Shown here piece by piece: positions 1-8,490 of a stretch of DNA of 64,000 nucleotides (position 1 is the first letter of the stretch; the number at the start of each line of letters is the position of its first letter). Source of the stretch: Leptothoe kymatousa TAU-MAC 1615. Lineage in GTDB: Bacteria; Cyanobacteriota; Cyanobacteriia; Phormidesmidales; Phormidesmidaceae. Location: the NCBI RefSeq assembly GCF_018739865.1, contig NZ_JADOER010000010.1, positions 1-64,000 of the forward strand, written 5' to 3'. Under the pieces are notes generated by a model, which was given only the letters and a program-made list of their open reading frames with translations, made no database searches and had not been told where the DNA came from. Position numbers and translations under genes: made by a program.

Positions 1-60
1 CAGAGTCGCCCATGGAGTGATCTGTCTCAATGGCAGATCGCTCTTGATGAGATTATTTGT

Positions 61-393
61 CTAAACTCCAGTCACTGACTCTGTTTCCCGATTACTTTGG
101 GCTGTTGTTTCATTGGCTTTTTCCATCATGTTGGTGAGTAACAACAGCGCCAACGGCACCAATACGACACTTACAATCGCCCAACCGTTCTGTTTCAGAG
201 TCTCCCATTTATTTTGATCCGGCTGCTTAATGGTGATGGGGGCGGGAACATTTATGGAAATGTCATTGGTCGCGGGGGCGGGTTCCATTGATGCCCGTCT
301 CGAACCATTATTGTCATCATTAGTGGACGGTGGGATTGCCGCTGCCAATTTAAGCTGGGGAGAGCCAGGGGTATGGGAATTGTGCGCGGTCAT
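61..393 (-). CDS. Hypothetical single-pass membrane protein, 110 aa
   Basis: No family is recognised. The first ~60 residues are Pro/Asn/Ser-rich and probably disordered, followed by one hydrophobic segment at about residues 72-88 (GWAIVSVVLVPLALLLL) and a short polar tail. This looks like a tail-proximal membrane anchor. There is no clear ribosome binding site before the ATG, and another open frame overlaps on the plus strand, so the gene call is tentative. It stands alone, divergent from the MFS gene downstream. The transmembrane segment and the absence of stops are the only support. Confidence 0.42.
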   Translation of the reverse strand: MTAHNSHTPGSPQLKLAAAIPPSTNDDNNGSRRASMEPAPATNDISINVPAPITIKQPDQNKWETLKQNGWAIVSVVLVPLALLLLTNMMEKANETTAQSNRETESVTGV

Positions 394-608
394 AGAACTT
401 AATTGTGGAGGCTTGCTATTCCATACAACAAGTTTGTTCAGCTCCGTTCCTTATAACTATCAAAATTGATTTATTCATCAGCCCCTAGAACGCTAAGTCC
501 CTGGGGCAATTCATGGCGAATTTATCCCTGAAATCAGCTTCAGCGCGCACTGACCCAAGCGGCCTGATATCCTAACAGGGTTACAAAACTTTACGTCACT
601 GCTTTTCT

Positions 609-1829
609 ATGGTCGCTAAGTCGCGTCTGCCGCTGCAGTTTTGGATTGTCACCCTGGTGGCGTTCATTAACTCCGTCAGTTTTACCATCATCATTCCGAC
701 GCTCTATCCCTACGCCAAGGAATTTGGCCTTAGTGACCTGGCGGCTAGTCTATTGACCACTGCCTTTTCCCTATCTCAGTTTTTTGGCACGCCCATTTTG
801 GGGCGGCTGTCGGACCGCATTGGCCGCAAGCCCCTATTGGTGATCAGCCTATTGGGGACGGTGGTGGCTAACCTGCTGGCAGCGGTGAGCCCCTTTGCCT
901 GGTGGTTATATTTGGCGCGAATGCTGGACGGGTTAACCGGGGGCAATAACTCGGTGGCCCAGGCGGTGGTGAGCGACATTACCACCCCCGAACAGCGCAC
1001 CCAGGCCTTTGGTATTTTTGGCGGCATGTTTCGGTTGGGCTTTGTGGTGGGTCCGCCGCTGGCGTATTTTGCCCAAACTTTGCCCACCCTGCCGGGGGTA
1101 AGCCCCTTGGGTATGAGCTTTATGGTGTCGGCGGTGATGGCGCTGGTGGCGGCCATTCTGTGTTTCTTGGTGTTGCCGGAAACCCATCCGCCGTCTAAGT
1201 GCGATCGCACCCTCAAGCTTTCCTGGTCTGACTTTGGCTTTGGCCGACTGGCCAAATCGTTCCGTAAACCGGGGGTGGGTCGCATTTTTATCATGACCTT
1301 TCTAAATGGGGCTACCTTTACCGTATTTACCTTTGCCTTTCAGCCCTTCTTTTTAACGGTGCTGGGGCAAGATACCAAAAACCTAGCCTTTGCCTTTGTT
1401 TGTTTTGGCATTCTGGCCTTTCTCTCCCAGGTATTTTTGCTGGGGCCGCTGCGTAAGCGCATGAACCTGGTGACGCTGCTGGTGGGGGCTTTAGTTATGC
1501 GCGGCATCTTGTTAATTTTGTATCCGTCGTTTCCCACCATTCAAGCGTTCTGGATTTTGTTAGTCTTCTTTGGCATTGTCAATGCCTTTCCCATGCCGCT
1601 GATCGATTCGCTGTTGTCCCTGCGCACACCGAAGGAGGAACAGGGGGAAATGTTGGGGACGAATTCGTCTTGTTTGAGTATTGCCAACGCCATTGGCCCG
1701 GCTATTTCTGGGGTGCTGGTTACCTTTGGCTATGGCATGCCGTTTTTTGTGGCCGGTGGGTTAACGTTAGCGATCGCAATTTTTGCCCTTTCTCTAAATA
1801 CTTCAGACGCGGAAGCAACCGTCATTTAA
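609..1829 (+). CDS. MFS transporter (DHA1/TetA-like drug exporter), 406 aa
   Basis: A major facilitator superfamily permease of usual length with about 12 hydrophobic segments. The conserved loop between TM2 and TM3 is present (G-R-L-S-D-R-I-G-R-K-P), which is MFS motif A, and the TM5 region carries G-x-x-x-G-P-P-L (GFVVGPPLAYF), the motif C-like antiporter signature of DHA1 exporters. It probably expels a small molecule in exchange for protons across the plasma membrane; the substrate cannot be told. The ATG follows about 210 nt of non-coding sequence, so it probably has its own promoter. The short convergent genes downstream give no functional hint. Confidence 0.92.
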   Translation: MVAKSRLPLQFWIVTLVAFINSVSFTIIIPTLYPYAKEFGLSDLAASLLTTAFSLSQFFGTPILGRLSDRIGRKPLLVISLLGTVVANLLAAVSPFAWWLYLARMLDGLTGGNNSVAQAVVSDITTPEQRTQAFGIFGGMFRLGFVVGPPLAYFAQTLPTLPGVSPLGMSFMVSAVMALVAAILCFLVLPETHPPSKCDRTLKLSWSDFGFGRLAKSFRKPGVGRIFIMTFLNGATFTVFTFAFQPFFLTVLGQDTKNLAFAFVCFGILAFLSQVFLLGPLRKRMNLVTLLVGALVMRGILLILYPSFPTIQAFWILLVFFGIVNAFPMPLIDSLLSLRTPKEEQGEMLGTNSSCLSIANAIGPAISGVLVTFGYGMPFFVAGGLTLAIAIFALSLNTSDAEATVI

Positions 1830-1876
1830 GCCAACAGCTAGACCATGGTCGATGGTCAAACAATGGCGATACGGGG

Positions 1877-2128
1877 TCAGTCGCCAGATTTCTTTCTGGA
1901 GCGGGGAATATGCTCTCGGTAAGACAACACCTTTTTAACCTCACCGTAGGCGTTAGCCCAGGCTTCGGTATCTTTAAATTCGATTAGTCCTTCAGTGGCA
2001 AACTCTTTATCTGATGCGGCTAAAGAGGCTTCACACATCTGTAGTTGCTTCAATCGACTCAGCAATGAGCCCGTATGCATTTTTTCTAATGCTTCGATTG
2101 ATTTTGGATAAATTGGTTTTCTGCCCAT
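1877..2128 (-). CDS. Conserved hypothetical protein, 83 aa
   Basis: A short hydrophilic protein starting MGRKPIYPKS and ending in a basic tail (REHIPRSRKKSGD). It has no signal peptide or membrane segment and is predicted mostly helical. Phrases such as LLSRLKQLQMCEAS and IEFKDTEAWANAYGEVK recall a small family of cyanobacterial unknowns, but that is memory of the pattern, not a search. It begins 23 nt after the stop of the DUF4265-like small ORF on the same strand, so the two may be cotranscribed. Function unknown. Confidence 0.6.
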   Translation of the reverse strand: MGRKPIYPKSIEALEKMHTGSLLSRLKQLQMCEASLAASDKEFATEGLIEFKDTEAWANAYGEVKKVLSYREHIPRSRKKSGD

Positions 2129-2151
2129 AGCTTACATTGGAAGACCCAACA

Positions 2152-2316
2152 CTATTGGGTCTCCTTATCTTTAAAATTTAATCCGTAAGCATAGAAAGGA
2201 ACATTTTCAATGCGATAGAGATTGTTCCCCAGGGGAGTAGCCCATAGGGACCCTCCGCCAATCGCCCACTGGTTAGGAAGATCAATGTATATTTTGGCTA
2301 GTTCTTCTTTACTCAT
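2152..2316 (-). CDS. Small DUF4265-like protein or fragment, 54 aa
   Basis: This short frame runs MSKEELAKIY... and contains SLWATPLGNNLYRIENVPF followed by YAYGLNFKD. That segment matches the core of DUF4265 (a Trp-Ala-x-Pro-Leu-Gly run, then an N-[IV]-P-F-[YF] motif, then a G-D/K-D turn). Full family members are around 120-160 residues, so this is only the first third and stops right after the core. It may be a truncated relic or a minimal domain. It lies directly upstream of the 83-aa gene on the same strand. There is no obvious ribosome binding site. Confidence 0.48.
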   Translation of the reverse strand: MSKEELAKIYIDLPNQWAIGGGSLWATPLGNNLYRIENVPFYAYGLNFKDKETQ

Positions 2317-2436
2317 GTTTGTAGATGTTTAACCGGGGAGTTGTGCTGATGGCCACTGCCAGAGAAATTAGCAAACCGTGTCAGCTCGCGTCCCCACTGC
2401 CCCAGTTTGTTTAGGGCTTTTTTATTGGGCAATTCC

Positions 2437-3159
2437 CTAACTTTGTAATAGAGCTTCCTTTTGTAAGGTCATCAATTGCTTAATGCCCCCTTCGGCGTAG
2501 TCGAGCATTTGGTTGAGCTGCTGGCGGCTAAAGCTATTGGCTTCAGCGGTGCCCTGCACTTCCACATAGCCCAGGTCGCCGTTGAGTACTACATTAAAGT
2601 CGACGTCGGCGGCCACATCTTCTGGATAGTTCAGATCTAGGAAGGCATCTCCCTCTAAGAGGCCGACTGATATGGCGGCGACTTGGTGCTTCAGGGGAGA
2701 CTTTTCTAAGGTGCCGTTGGCAATCAGGGATGCGATCGCATCTTCCAACGCCACATAGGCCCCCGTAATGGATGTGGTACGAGTTCCCCCATCCGCTTGA
2801 ATCACATCCGCATCCACCGTCAGGGAAATCTCGCCTAGGGCTTCCAAATCAATGGCGGCCCGCAAACTACGTCCAATCAACCGCTGAATTTCCTGGGTGC
2901 GGCCCGAAAGTTTCATCAATTCCCGTCTAGCACGGGTGTGGGTGGCGCTGGGGAGCATGCGATATTCGGCAGTGAGCCAACCCTGGCCCGAATCCTTTAG
3001 CCAGCGGGGCAGGTCCGTAGATGCGGAGACGGTGCATAGCACCTGGGTATTGCCGCAGTGGGCCAATACGGAACCGGCCGCATAGCGAGTAAAGTTTCGT
3101 TCAAATTTTATCGGACGCAATTCATCGGGTTGCCGACCATCCGGACGTTGCCAAACCAT
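2437..3159 (-). CDS. rph: Ribonuclease PH
   Basis: A phosphate-dependent 3'-5' exoribonuclease that trims tRNA precursor 3' ends and forms a hexameric ring in the cytoplasm. The protein spans the single RNase PH fold: an N-terminal RPDGRxxDELRP start, the basic loop [21 protein letters not shown], the [16 protein letters not shown] segment and the D-x-D-V-[IL]-Q-A-D-G-G-T-R-T region of the active site, then a C-terminal EVQGTAE motif. Length (240 aa) is typical. I chose the internal ATG ([10 protein letters not shown]) over one five codons upstream because it begins where the family begins. It is monocistronic here, followed downstream by a weak GC-rich hairpin. Confidence 0.96.
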   Translation of the reverse strand: MVWQRPDGRQPDELRPIKFERNFTRYAAGSVLAHCGNTQVLCTVSASTDLPRWLKDSGQGWLTAEYRMLPSATHTRARRELMKLSGRTQEIQRLIGRSLRAAIDLEALGEISLTVDADVIQADGGTRTTSITGAYVALEDAIASLIANGTLEKSPLKHQVAAISVGLLEGDAFLDLNYPEDVAADVDFNVVLNGDLGYVEVQGTAEANSFSRQQLNQMLDYAEGGIKQLMTLQKEALLQS

Positions 3160-3620
3160 GCAAGATACTCCCAAATATAACCAGACCGCAACTAGGTTAG
3201 CGGTTTTCTGGGGGCATCGGCCCCATGTACCGGATTTCTTAACCCGCTGTGGCTGGCTGTGGAGAAACGGGTTCGGGATAATTGGGGAGAAAGAGAGTGG
3301 GCATAAGGTTGTTGTCTTTCCTGAGAACTACCGACAAACCAAAATAAGTTGATATTATTTTTTCCTTGGGTGTTCCGTAAAACTCTTTTATTGTCTTGTT
3401 TTCATCAGAATTTAGCAAACGACGGAGGGGGCTTGTTCTTACCTTCAAACTAGTTGGGCAGGCTAAATGTGAGCTACACGGGCCTGTTTAGGGCTTGTTA
3501 AAAATTAAAATCATGGCCTTTTGGGCTTAAATTATGGCTTAACAAGCCTTTCAGTCTTACCCCATGACTTAATTTCTTACAGCTCCTTAGGCTGTTTGTT
3601 ATTTGTTGGAGAAACGCACC
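3160..3620. other. Intergenic region, rph to PEP-CTERM gene
   Basis: About 460 nt between divergent genes. Short frames occur on both strands (for example 3239-3448 minus) but none has a ribosome binding site or recognisable domain. The right half holds a copy of a dispersed repeat (3490-3592). The only site tied to a gene is GGAG at 3608-3611, nine nt before the TTG start at 3621. Confidence 0.5.
3490..3592 (+). repeat. Dispersed ~100-bp repeat, copy A
   Basis: The element has arms GGGCTTGTTAA near 3491 and TTAACAAGCC near 3539, which can pair, then a tail ending TTTCTTACAGCTCCTT. The tail region recurs at 30862-30920 (same strand) and both arms plus tail recur at 44940-45040 (opposite strand). 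Copies match by eye over about 55-100 nt with scattered substitutions. It lies just upstream of the PEP-CTERM gene and could carry its promoter or be a small non-coding mobile repeat. Confidence 0.6.
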
Positions 3621-4553
3621 TTGAATAAATTGTTTTTTGCTGCTGGAATTGCCCTCTCAGCTTTGGGTGTGGTGGCCACCACACCGGCCCAAGCCAGCAC
3701 CCTGAACTTTGGCTTCGCCACAGACGCTAGCCTCACAGTTGACTTCAACCCTTTACTGGTGGGGGCAAGCGGCATAACACTGCCCAACAGTCTGAATGTG
3801 GAGGCCAGGGATGTTGTGGGCAATTTTACGGTGCTAAACGATCCTAGCCAGCTCGCGGATGGAGAAATTTCATTTAACAATGCCTTTGCTAGCGCGATAC
3901 TGGAAGATGTGTATGAGAGCACTGTGCAATCTTTTTTGGCAGACTTTGGGGTAAATATAGACTGGCCCTTAGCTACCCAGTTGTTTGATATTACCCAATT
4001 CACAGGCATTGGCCTGCTCACCTCTAGTGGCAATGGCCTGGCCAGCTCTACGAGCATATTTAATGTTACCAGCGACCTTAACTCGGTTGTAATTGATGTT
4101 TACAACACTGGGGGAGAGGGAAATTGTCTCTCGGGTGCCTGTAAGCTGATCGGCGATATTAGCTTTGGGGTGGGGTTAGATATTGGTGAATTTGTCACCT
4201 TTGCCGACAATGTGCTTAACAATCCTGGGGTTTCTCTGCCCCAGACTACCCAAAATGCCCTGGGTGCTTTGGCAACAACGGTGGAGCCATTGCAGCCTGC
4301 GGTGACTAGCTTTGATTTAGGCACTGTAACGGCTGCATTTTCAGCAACAACAGAATTTTTGGGGAGCGACCCCGATGGCACTACGGTCGATTTTACGATC
4401 ACGGGCGGTTCTGTGGCGATTACAACCCCCGATGGGGCGGGTGCCCCTGGCCCTAACGCCCCGCAATCTGTGCCTGAGCCTTCTATGGTGTTAGGGCTGT
4501 TGGGGGGAGTGGGCCTGTTTTGGCGGCGGTGCAAGCAAACCGTTGTTGGATGA
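3621..4553 (+). CDS. PEP-CTERM sorting-domain surface protein, 310 aa
   Basis: A secreted protein of unknown activity. It opens with a signal peptide (MNKLFFAAGIALSALGVVAT, cut after TPAQA) and ends with the PEP-CTERM signal: a V-P-E-P-S motif, a hydrophobic stretch (VLGLLGGVGLFW) and a basic end (RRCKQ). PEP-CTERM tails are recognised by an exosortase, and the host usually makes extracellular polysaccharide, consistent with the glycosyltransferase locus at 53-60 kb. The body is beta-rich and low in charge. I chose TTG at 3621 because GGAG sits nine nt before it; an in-frame TTG at 3603 would add six residues before the signal peptide and has no such site. Confidence 0.88.
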   Translation: MNKLFFAAGIALSALGVVATTPAQASTLNFGFATDASLTVDFNPLLVGASGITLPNSLNVEARDVVGNFTVLNDPSQLADGEISFNNAFASAILEDVYESTVQSFLADFGVNIDWPLATQLFDITQFTGIGLLTSSGNGLASSTSIFNVTSDLNSVVIDVYNTGGEGNCLSGACKLIGDISFGVGLDIGEFVTFADNVLNNPGVSLPQTTQNALGALATTVEPLQPAVTSFDLGTVTAAFSATTEFLGSDPDGTTVDFTITGGSVAITTPDGAGAPGPNAPQSVPEPSMVLGLLGGVGLFWRRCKQTVVG

Positions 4554-4575
4554 GGCGATTCAGGCTCGGCAAAGG

Positions 4576-4592
4576 CGGGGGGATACCCCCCG
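4576..4592 (+). terminator. GC hairpin after PEP-CTERM gene
   Basis: CGGGGGG-ATA-CCCCCCG is a perfect 7-bp stem with a 3-nt loop, 22 nt past the stop codon and between convergent genes. It has no T-run, so its role as a terminator is only likely. Confidence 0.4.
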
Positions 4593-4608
4593 TTGGATTC
4601 ATTGCGGG

Positions 4609-5004
4609 TTAGCCTTCGGCGGCTTTATAGGCGGCCCAGCCACCGTGGTGGGAAATGTCCGGCCAGTTGTTTTCTTCAATTAGGGTTTGGGGATAGAGCA
4701 TTGCGATCGCGCTTCCTCCCCCTTCCAAGCTCACCTCAGCCGGATACATATTCGGGGGCTCGGTGGACACCAAATAGTCATATTGCTTAGCGGTCAGTTC
4801 GTACAGTTCGCCAGGGATAGAAATCCCGTCCGATGCCACCCCATAAATACCGGGATGCCAACCATCCTTCACCGAATGCAGCCGATAGCTAGCGGTGGTT
4901 TTCGCCTCCCTCAAAAACGTAGCGGACTGCAAATTGCCATGGTCCGGCTGCCCCCGTAGGGCTGAACCACAAATAAATACCACCGTTGTACCCTGATCGG
5001 CCAT
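4609..5004 (-). CDS. Allophanate-hydrolase-related, gamma-glutamylcyclotransferase-fold protein, 131 aa
   Basis: The sequence begins with the VFICGSALRGQPDHGNL motif and contains YRLHSVKDGWHPGIYGV and GELYEL, features of the small GGCT/AIG2-like fold found alone or as the C-terminal domain of allophanate hydrolases. It probably acts on or binds a urea/carbamate-type intermediate in the cytoplasm; the exact reaction is not known for stand-alone members. I chose the ATG at 5004 because GGAG lies nine nt before it; the ATG at 5019 lacks a site. It is transcribed away from the carbamoylase-type gene, sharing a promoter region with an NtcA box, which fits a nitrogen role. Confidence 0.78.
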   Translation of the reverse strand: MADQGTTVVFICGSALRGQPDHGNLQSATFLREAKTTASYRLHSVKDGWHPGIYGVASDGISIPGELYELTAKQYDYLVSTEPPNMYPAEVSLEGGGSAIAMLYPQTLIEENNWPDISHHGGWAAYKAAEG

Positions 5005-5039
5005 GGCGTCAGACTCCATTTTTGTTTAGCGGCATTAGA

Positions 5040-5081
5040 GTAACTGTCGTTACAGATCGTTAGGGTGGGAATTTATACAAT
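5040..5081 (+). promoter_or_regulatory. NtcA-activated promoter (GTA-N8-TAC, -10 TACAAT)
   Basis: GTA at 5040-5042 and TAC at 5051-5053 are separated by exactly eight nt and lie inside the near-palindrome GTAAC-TGTC-GTTAC. After a 22-nt spacer comes TACAAT (5076-5081), which fits TA-N3-T. This is the textbook layout of a class II NtcA promoter in cyanobacteria, firing when nitrogen is scarce. Transcription toward the hydrolase gene would start near 5088, leaving a leader of about 75 nt. The box also lies 36 nt before the start of the divergent gene. Confidence 0.75.
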
Positions 5082-5162
5082 GACAAGTTAATTAATTAAA
5101 ATTAAAGAGGTGTGATTACTCACCATCTTTAAATCATCAGGTTCGTTTAGGGGATGCCACTT

Positions 5163-6476
5163 ATGTCGCCAGCTATTATTGAGTCTTCTACAACGGTCGA
5201 TGTCCTGAGGATTAACGGTGAGCGGTTAATGCAAATGATGGCCGATGTGGCCGCCATCGGTTCCTTGCCCAACGGTGGGGTGAGGCGATTGGCCTTTAGC
5301 CCAGAAGATGTGGTTGCCCGCAAGCTGGTACGCAGCTGGATGGAATCGGCGGGCATGGCGGTGACCATTGACGCCGCTGGCAACATGATCGGCCTTTACC
5401 AAGGGCGTTTCCCCCACGCCCCAGCCCTAGCCACCGGCTCCCATTTAGATACGGTGCCCAATGCCGGCATTTACGACGGCACCTATGGCGTTATTGCTGG
5501 CGTGGAAGTAGCCCGCACCCTGCACGAACAAGGCATTCGCCCGGACCACCCCATCGAGGTGATTGTCTTTGCCGATGAAGAACGCACCATGATTGGCAGC
5601 AAGGCCATGGCGGGCAAAGCCAATTTGGACCCCAATTTTTACGAACATCCCCACTATGAACCCATTGAAATGGGGGTGCGAGCCATTGGTGGCAACTGGG
5701 ACCAGCTACCCACCGCCCAGCGGGCAAGTCTAGCGGCATTTGTGGAACTGCACGTGGAGCAAGGACCGGTGCTAGAAGCAGCGGGCAATCCCATGGGGTT
5801 AGTCACCGGCATTGTGGGCCAGCGCCGGTATCTGATCGATATTGATGGCAGTGCCAGCCATGCGGGCACCACGCCCATGACCATGCGCCAGGATGCCTTA
5901 GTGGCCGCATCCCAGGTGGTGTTGGCGGTGAATCGTATCGGTGAAAAAACAGGGGATGGCTACGGCGATCAGGTGGCCACCGTCGGTGCCATGAAGCTAT
6001 CGCCCAATGTGGCCAATACGATCCCAGGTCGGGTGGAGATGACCCTGGATATGCGGGATCTGTCCAATGCGCGGCTGGATGCCATGCTGGCAGATCTGGA
6101 ACAGCAGATGGCTGACATTGCTGATGCTACAGGCACTAAAATCTCCATTAAGCCCCAGTTGCGCAATGAGCCCGTGCCGGTGAATTCCCACATTTACAAT
6201 GCCATTAGCCAGGTCTGTGAACGGCTGAACCTACCCACCCAGGCATTGCCCAGTCGCGCTAGCCACGATGCTCAAATCATTGCCAACATTACGGACATGG
6301 GGATGATTTTTGTGCCCAGCCAGGGTGGAATTAGTCATTCTGAAACTGAATACACGTCGCCCGAACACTGTATTCAAGGGGCCAATATTTTGTTGCATAC
6401 GTTGCTAAAGCTAGACCAGCACTATCGTTGTTCTGAAACTGTTGGTGATGCTAAGGCAAACGTGAAGGTCAGCTAA
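5163..6476 (+). CDS. M20-family Zn-dependent amidohydrolase (N-carbamoyl-amino acid hydrolase / allantoate amidohydrolase type), 437 aa
   Basis: Cleaves N-carbamoyl or ureido amides, releasing ammonia and CO2 or urea-type products, in the cytoplasm. The M20 metal motifs are in order: GSHLDTVPNAGIYDGTYGV (His/Asp ligands), FADEERTMIGS (paired Glu, base plus ligand), HVEQGPVLE, the dimerisation-domain stretch SASHAGTTPMTMRQDAL, then RASHDAQ and QGGISHSETEY near the C-terminus. Length is standard. The start at 5163 has AGGGG nine nt upstream; the ATG at 5154 abuts that site and is less likely. An NtcA promoter lies upstream, so nitrogen control is expected. With the hydantoinase at 37 kb it could open and then decarbamoylate a cyclic ureide; this pairing is inference. 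Confidence 0.92.
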   Translation: MSPAIIESSTTVDVLRINGERLMQMMADVAAIGSLPNGGVRRLAFSPEDVVARKLVRSWMESAGMAVTIDAAGNMIGLYQGRFPHAPALATGSHLDTVPNAGIYDGTYGVIAGVEVARTLHEQGIRPDHPIEVIVFADEERTMIGSKAMAGKANLDPNFYEHPHYEPIEMGVRAIGGNWDQLPTAQRASLAAFVELHVEQGPVLEAAGNPMGLVTGIVGQRRYLIDIDGSASHAGTTPMTMRQDALVAASQVVLAVNRIGEKTGDGYGDQVATVGAMKLSPNVANTIPGRVEMTLDMRDLSNARLDAMLADLEQQMADIADATGTKISIKPQLRNEPVPVNSHIYNAISQVCERLNLPTQALPSRASHDAQIIANITDMGMIFVPSQGGISHSETEYTSPEHCIQGANILLHTLLKLDQHYRCSETVGDAKANVKVS

Positions 6477-7231
6477 GTCTTTTGTCCTTGAGAGATTTGT
6501 CGGTCTTTGTAAGCTTGTGAAGCCTTTCTAAAGGGCTTGTTAGCTGAGCGTCGTCGTGTGCCCCTATGGGAATGGGCAAGCCTAACGCGGAAGGATGCCG
6601 GAAAAATAAGTAGGTAAAATTCAACTGATTCTTCCTTTAGCTTCGACTCTGCTTTGCTAAAGGAAGTGTTCTTTCGACTTCGCTTAAGGGGCGTCTGTAG
6701 TAAAAGTAATACAGTATCGACTGTTGCAGGCATTAAATCGCTACCTATCGATGGATTCTTGAAACCATCCAATGCTCAAACAAGATCAAAGGGGGTGTAA
6801 TGCATCCTCTTATTACGGTCACATCACACCCAAGTCTAGATCTATAAAAAACATTGCTTATTATCTATGCATGGACAGGCGACCTAACCATTAACGATGC
6901 GATTTTGCTAGTGTGACGTCTGCATTGGAGACTTTAGCCGTTATCCATACTCTAAACGGCACAATCAAGCATAATTTGGGTGATGTCAGGAAGCCATGAC
7001 CATAAAACCCTTGGTACTAAAAGGCCTCTGCCCCAAATAGCCCCTAATCCTAAAGTTAAGCTGAACTTTGCTTCAGACCTAGACAGCCGTTGGTAATGTT
7101 GTCATCATCTGTTGTCTAGATCACATTTGAAGCTTATATCCATGTTCACTAGGAACATTTATTCCTAGCCAGTCCGCCCATAGTGGTTGCATTAGCCTCG
7201 TATCCATCTTGCAAATAGCATTAGGAGATTA
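6477..7231. other. 755-nt non-coding region with hairpins
   Basis: No convincing gene; the longest frame (6473-6772, minus) shows no domain and no start site. A perfect 10-bp inverted repeat with a 16-nt loop lies at 6631-6640/6657-6666 (CTTCCTTTAG...CTAAAGGAAG). A second palindrome, GTAAT...ATTAC, lies near 6797-6816. No exact NtcA box was found; a GTA/TAC pair near 6697-6712 has the wrong spacing (7 or 10). A long leader before the ABC operon suggests regulation that I cannot identify. No known riboswitch class was recognised. Confidence 0.5.
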
Positions 7232-8419
7232 ATGACCATGGCGGTTAGCGCTGATCGGTCTTTCCCAGCAGCATCCCAAAATCCGCCATCTTCCAGCACA
7301 GTGCTCAGTGAGGCTGCCGCTGGTGTAGCGCTGAGGTCAGTCACTAAAAAATATGGCTCGGTCACTGCCATTGAAAATATGACCCTGGATATCCCTGCTG
7401 GCATCTACTGTTGCTTGCTAGGGCCTAGCGGCTGCGGCAAAACCACCGCTCTGCGGATGATATCGGGCCATGAGTCGGTGACTAGCGGCCAGGTATTGAT
7501 CGACGGCGAATGTGTTAACGAACTGCCTGCCGCCAAACGGAACACCGCCATGATGTTCCAAAACTATGCCCTGTTTCCCCACAAGACCGTTTGGCAGAAT
7601 GTTGAATTTGGTCTCAAAATGCAGGGTATGCCTAAGGCCGAACGGCAGCAGCGGGTAAATGAGATTTTGGACCTGGTGGGTCTAGATCATACGGCGAAGC
7701 GCAAACCCCATCAGCTTAGTGGCGGTCAGCAGCAGCGCATTGCCCTGGCCCGTGCCCTGGTAACCCGACCCAAGGTGCTGATGTTAGACGAACCCCTGAG
7801 CGCCCTGGATGAGAACCTGCGGGTGCGTATGCGGGGAGAGCTGCGAAAAATCCAGAAACAGTTTGGTCTCACGTTTATCCAGGTCACACACCATGTGGAA
7901 GAGGCGTTTTCTCTTTCCGATCAAATTGTGGTGATGAACCATGGTCACATCGACCAAGTTGCCACCCCTGCCGAATTGTTTAAGGCTCCGGCGTCTAAAT
8001 TTGTTGCCCGGTTTATTGGCGATAACAATATTTTTGCAGGCAAAGTTCTAGATGCCACCCCCCAAGCCGATGGCCAGGATTTAATTAAGCTCGATGTTGA
8101 GGGGATCGGCGCGCTCTATGCCACGGGCAATGGCACCCAGCCTGGCACAGAGGCCGCTTGCTGTGTGCGCCCCGATTTGCTCACCTTAGAGCGTGGCGAT
8201 GCGGCTACTGATCAGAGTCCTTTAAACACGATCACCGCCCGCATTACCCAGGTGGAACTTACCGGATTTGTTACCCGCGTGGCCCTGCTAGCAACCGCCA
8301 CCGGACAACCTCTACTGCATACCCTACGGACAGTAGATGCCCAAAGTCTTGCTCTGCAAGAAGGACAGACTGTTTCGCTGAAATGGTCTGCCAACGACTG
8401 TGTTTTCCTCGCCCATTGA
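7232..8419 (+). CDS. ABC transporter ATP-binding protein, spermidine/putrescine (PotA) type, 395 aa
   Basis: The ATPase that powers the importer encoded by the next three genes. It has Walker A GPSGCGKT at residues 64-71, Q-loop MMFQNYALF, signature LSGGQQQR, Walker B VLMLDEP, D-loop SALD and the switch His in THH. After about residue 270 comes the C-terminal TOBE-like regulatory domain usual in PotA, FbpC and CysA. The first ~30 residues are a Ser/Ala-rich extension. AGGAG lies 4 nt before the ATG at 7232 and 10 nt before a second ATG at 7238, so the start may be two codons later. The family takes up polyamines, but relatives carry other cationic or amide solutes. Confidence 0.94.
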   Translation: MTMAVSADRSFPAASQNPPSSSTVLSEAAAGVALRSVTKKYGSVTAIENMTLDIPAGIYCCLLGPSGCGKTTALRMISGHESVTSGQVLIDGECVNELPAAKRNTAMMFQNYALFPHKTVWQNVEFGLKMQGMPKAERQQRVNEILDLVGLDHTAKRKPHQLSGGQQQRIALARALVTRPKVLMLDEPLSALDENLRVRMRGELRKIQKQFGLTFIQVTHHVEEAFSLSDQIVVMNHGHIDQVATPAELFKAPASKFVARFIGDNNIFAGKVLDATPQADGQDLIKLDVEGIGALYATGNGTQPGTEAACCVRPDLLTLERGDAATDQSPLNTITARITQVELTGFVTRVALLATATGQPLLHTLRTVDAQSLALQEGQTVSLKWSANDCVFLAH

Positions 8420-8490
8420 TCAATTAAGTCTACACTTGCTGATCTACTGAATTCACAGAGCTCACTTGACCCCGTTTCTAGGATTAACTC

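Noticed and set aside
3239..3448. 69-aa open frame on the minus strand in the rph upstream region
   Set aside because: No start signal or recognisable family; lies in probable promoter sequence.
6697..6712. Possible NtcA box before the ABC operon
   Set aside because: GTA and TAC are 7 or 10 nt apart, not 8, and no -10 at the right distance.
6473..6772. 99-aa open frame on the minus strand
   Set aside because: No domain, no ribosome binding site, crosses a perfect hairpin; composition unlike coding sequence here.
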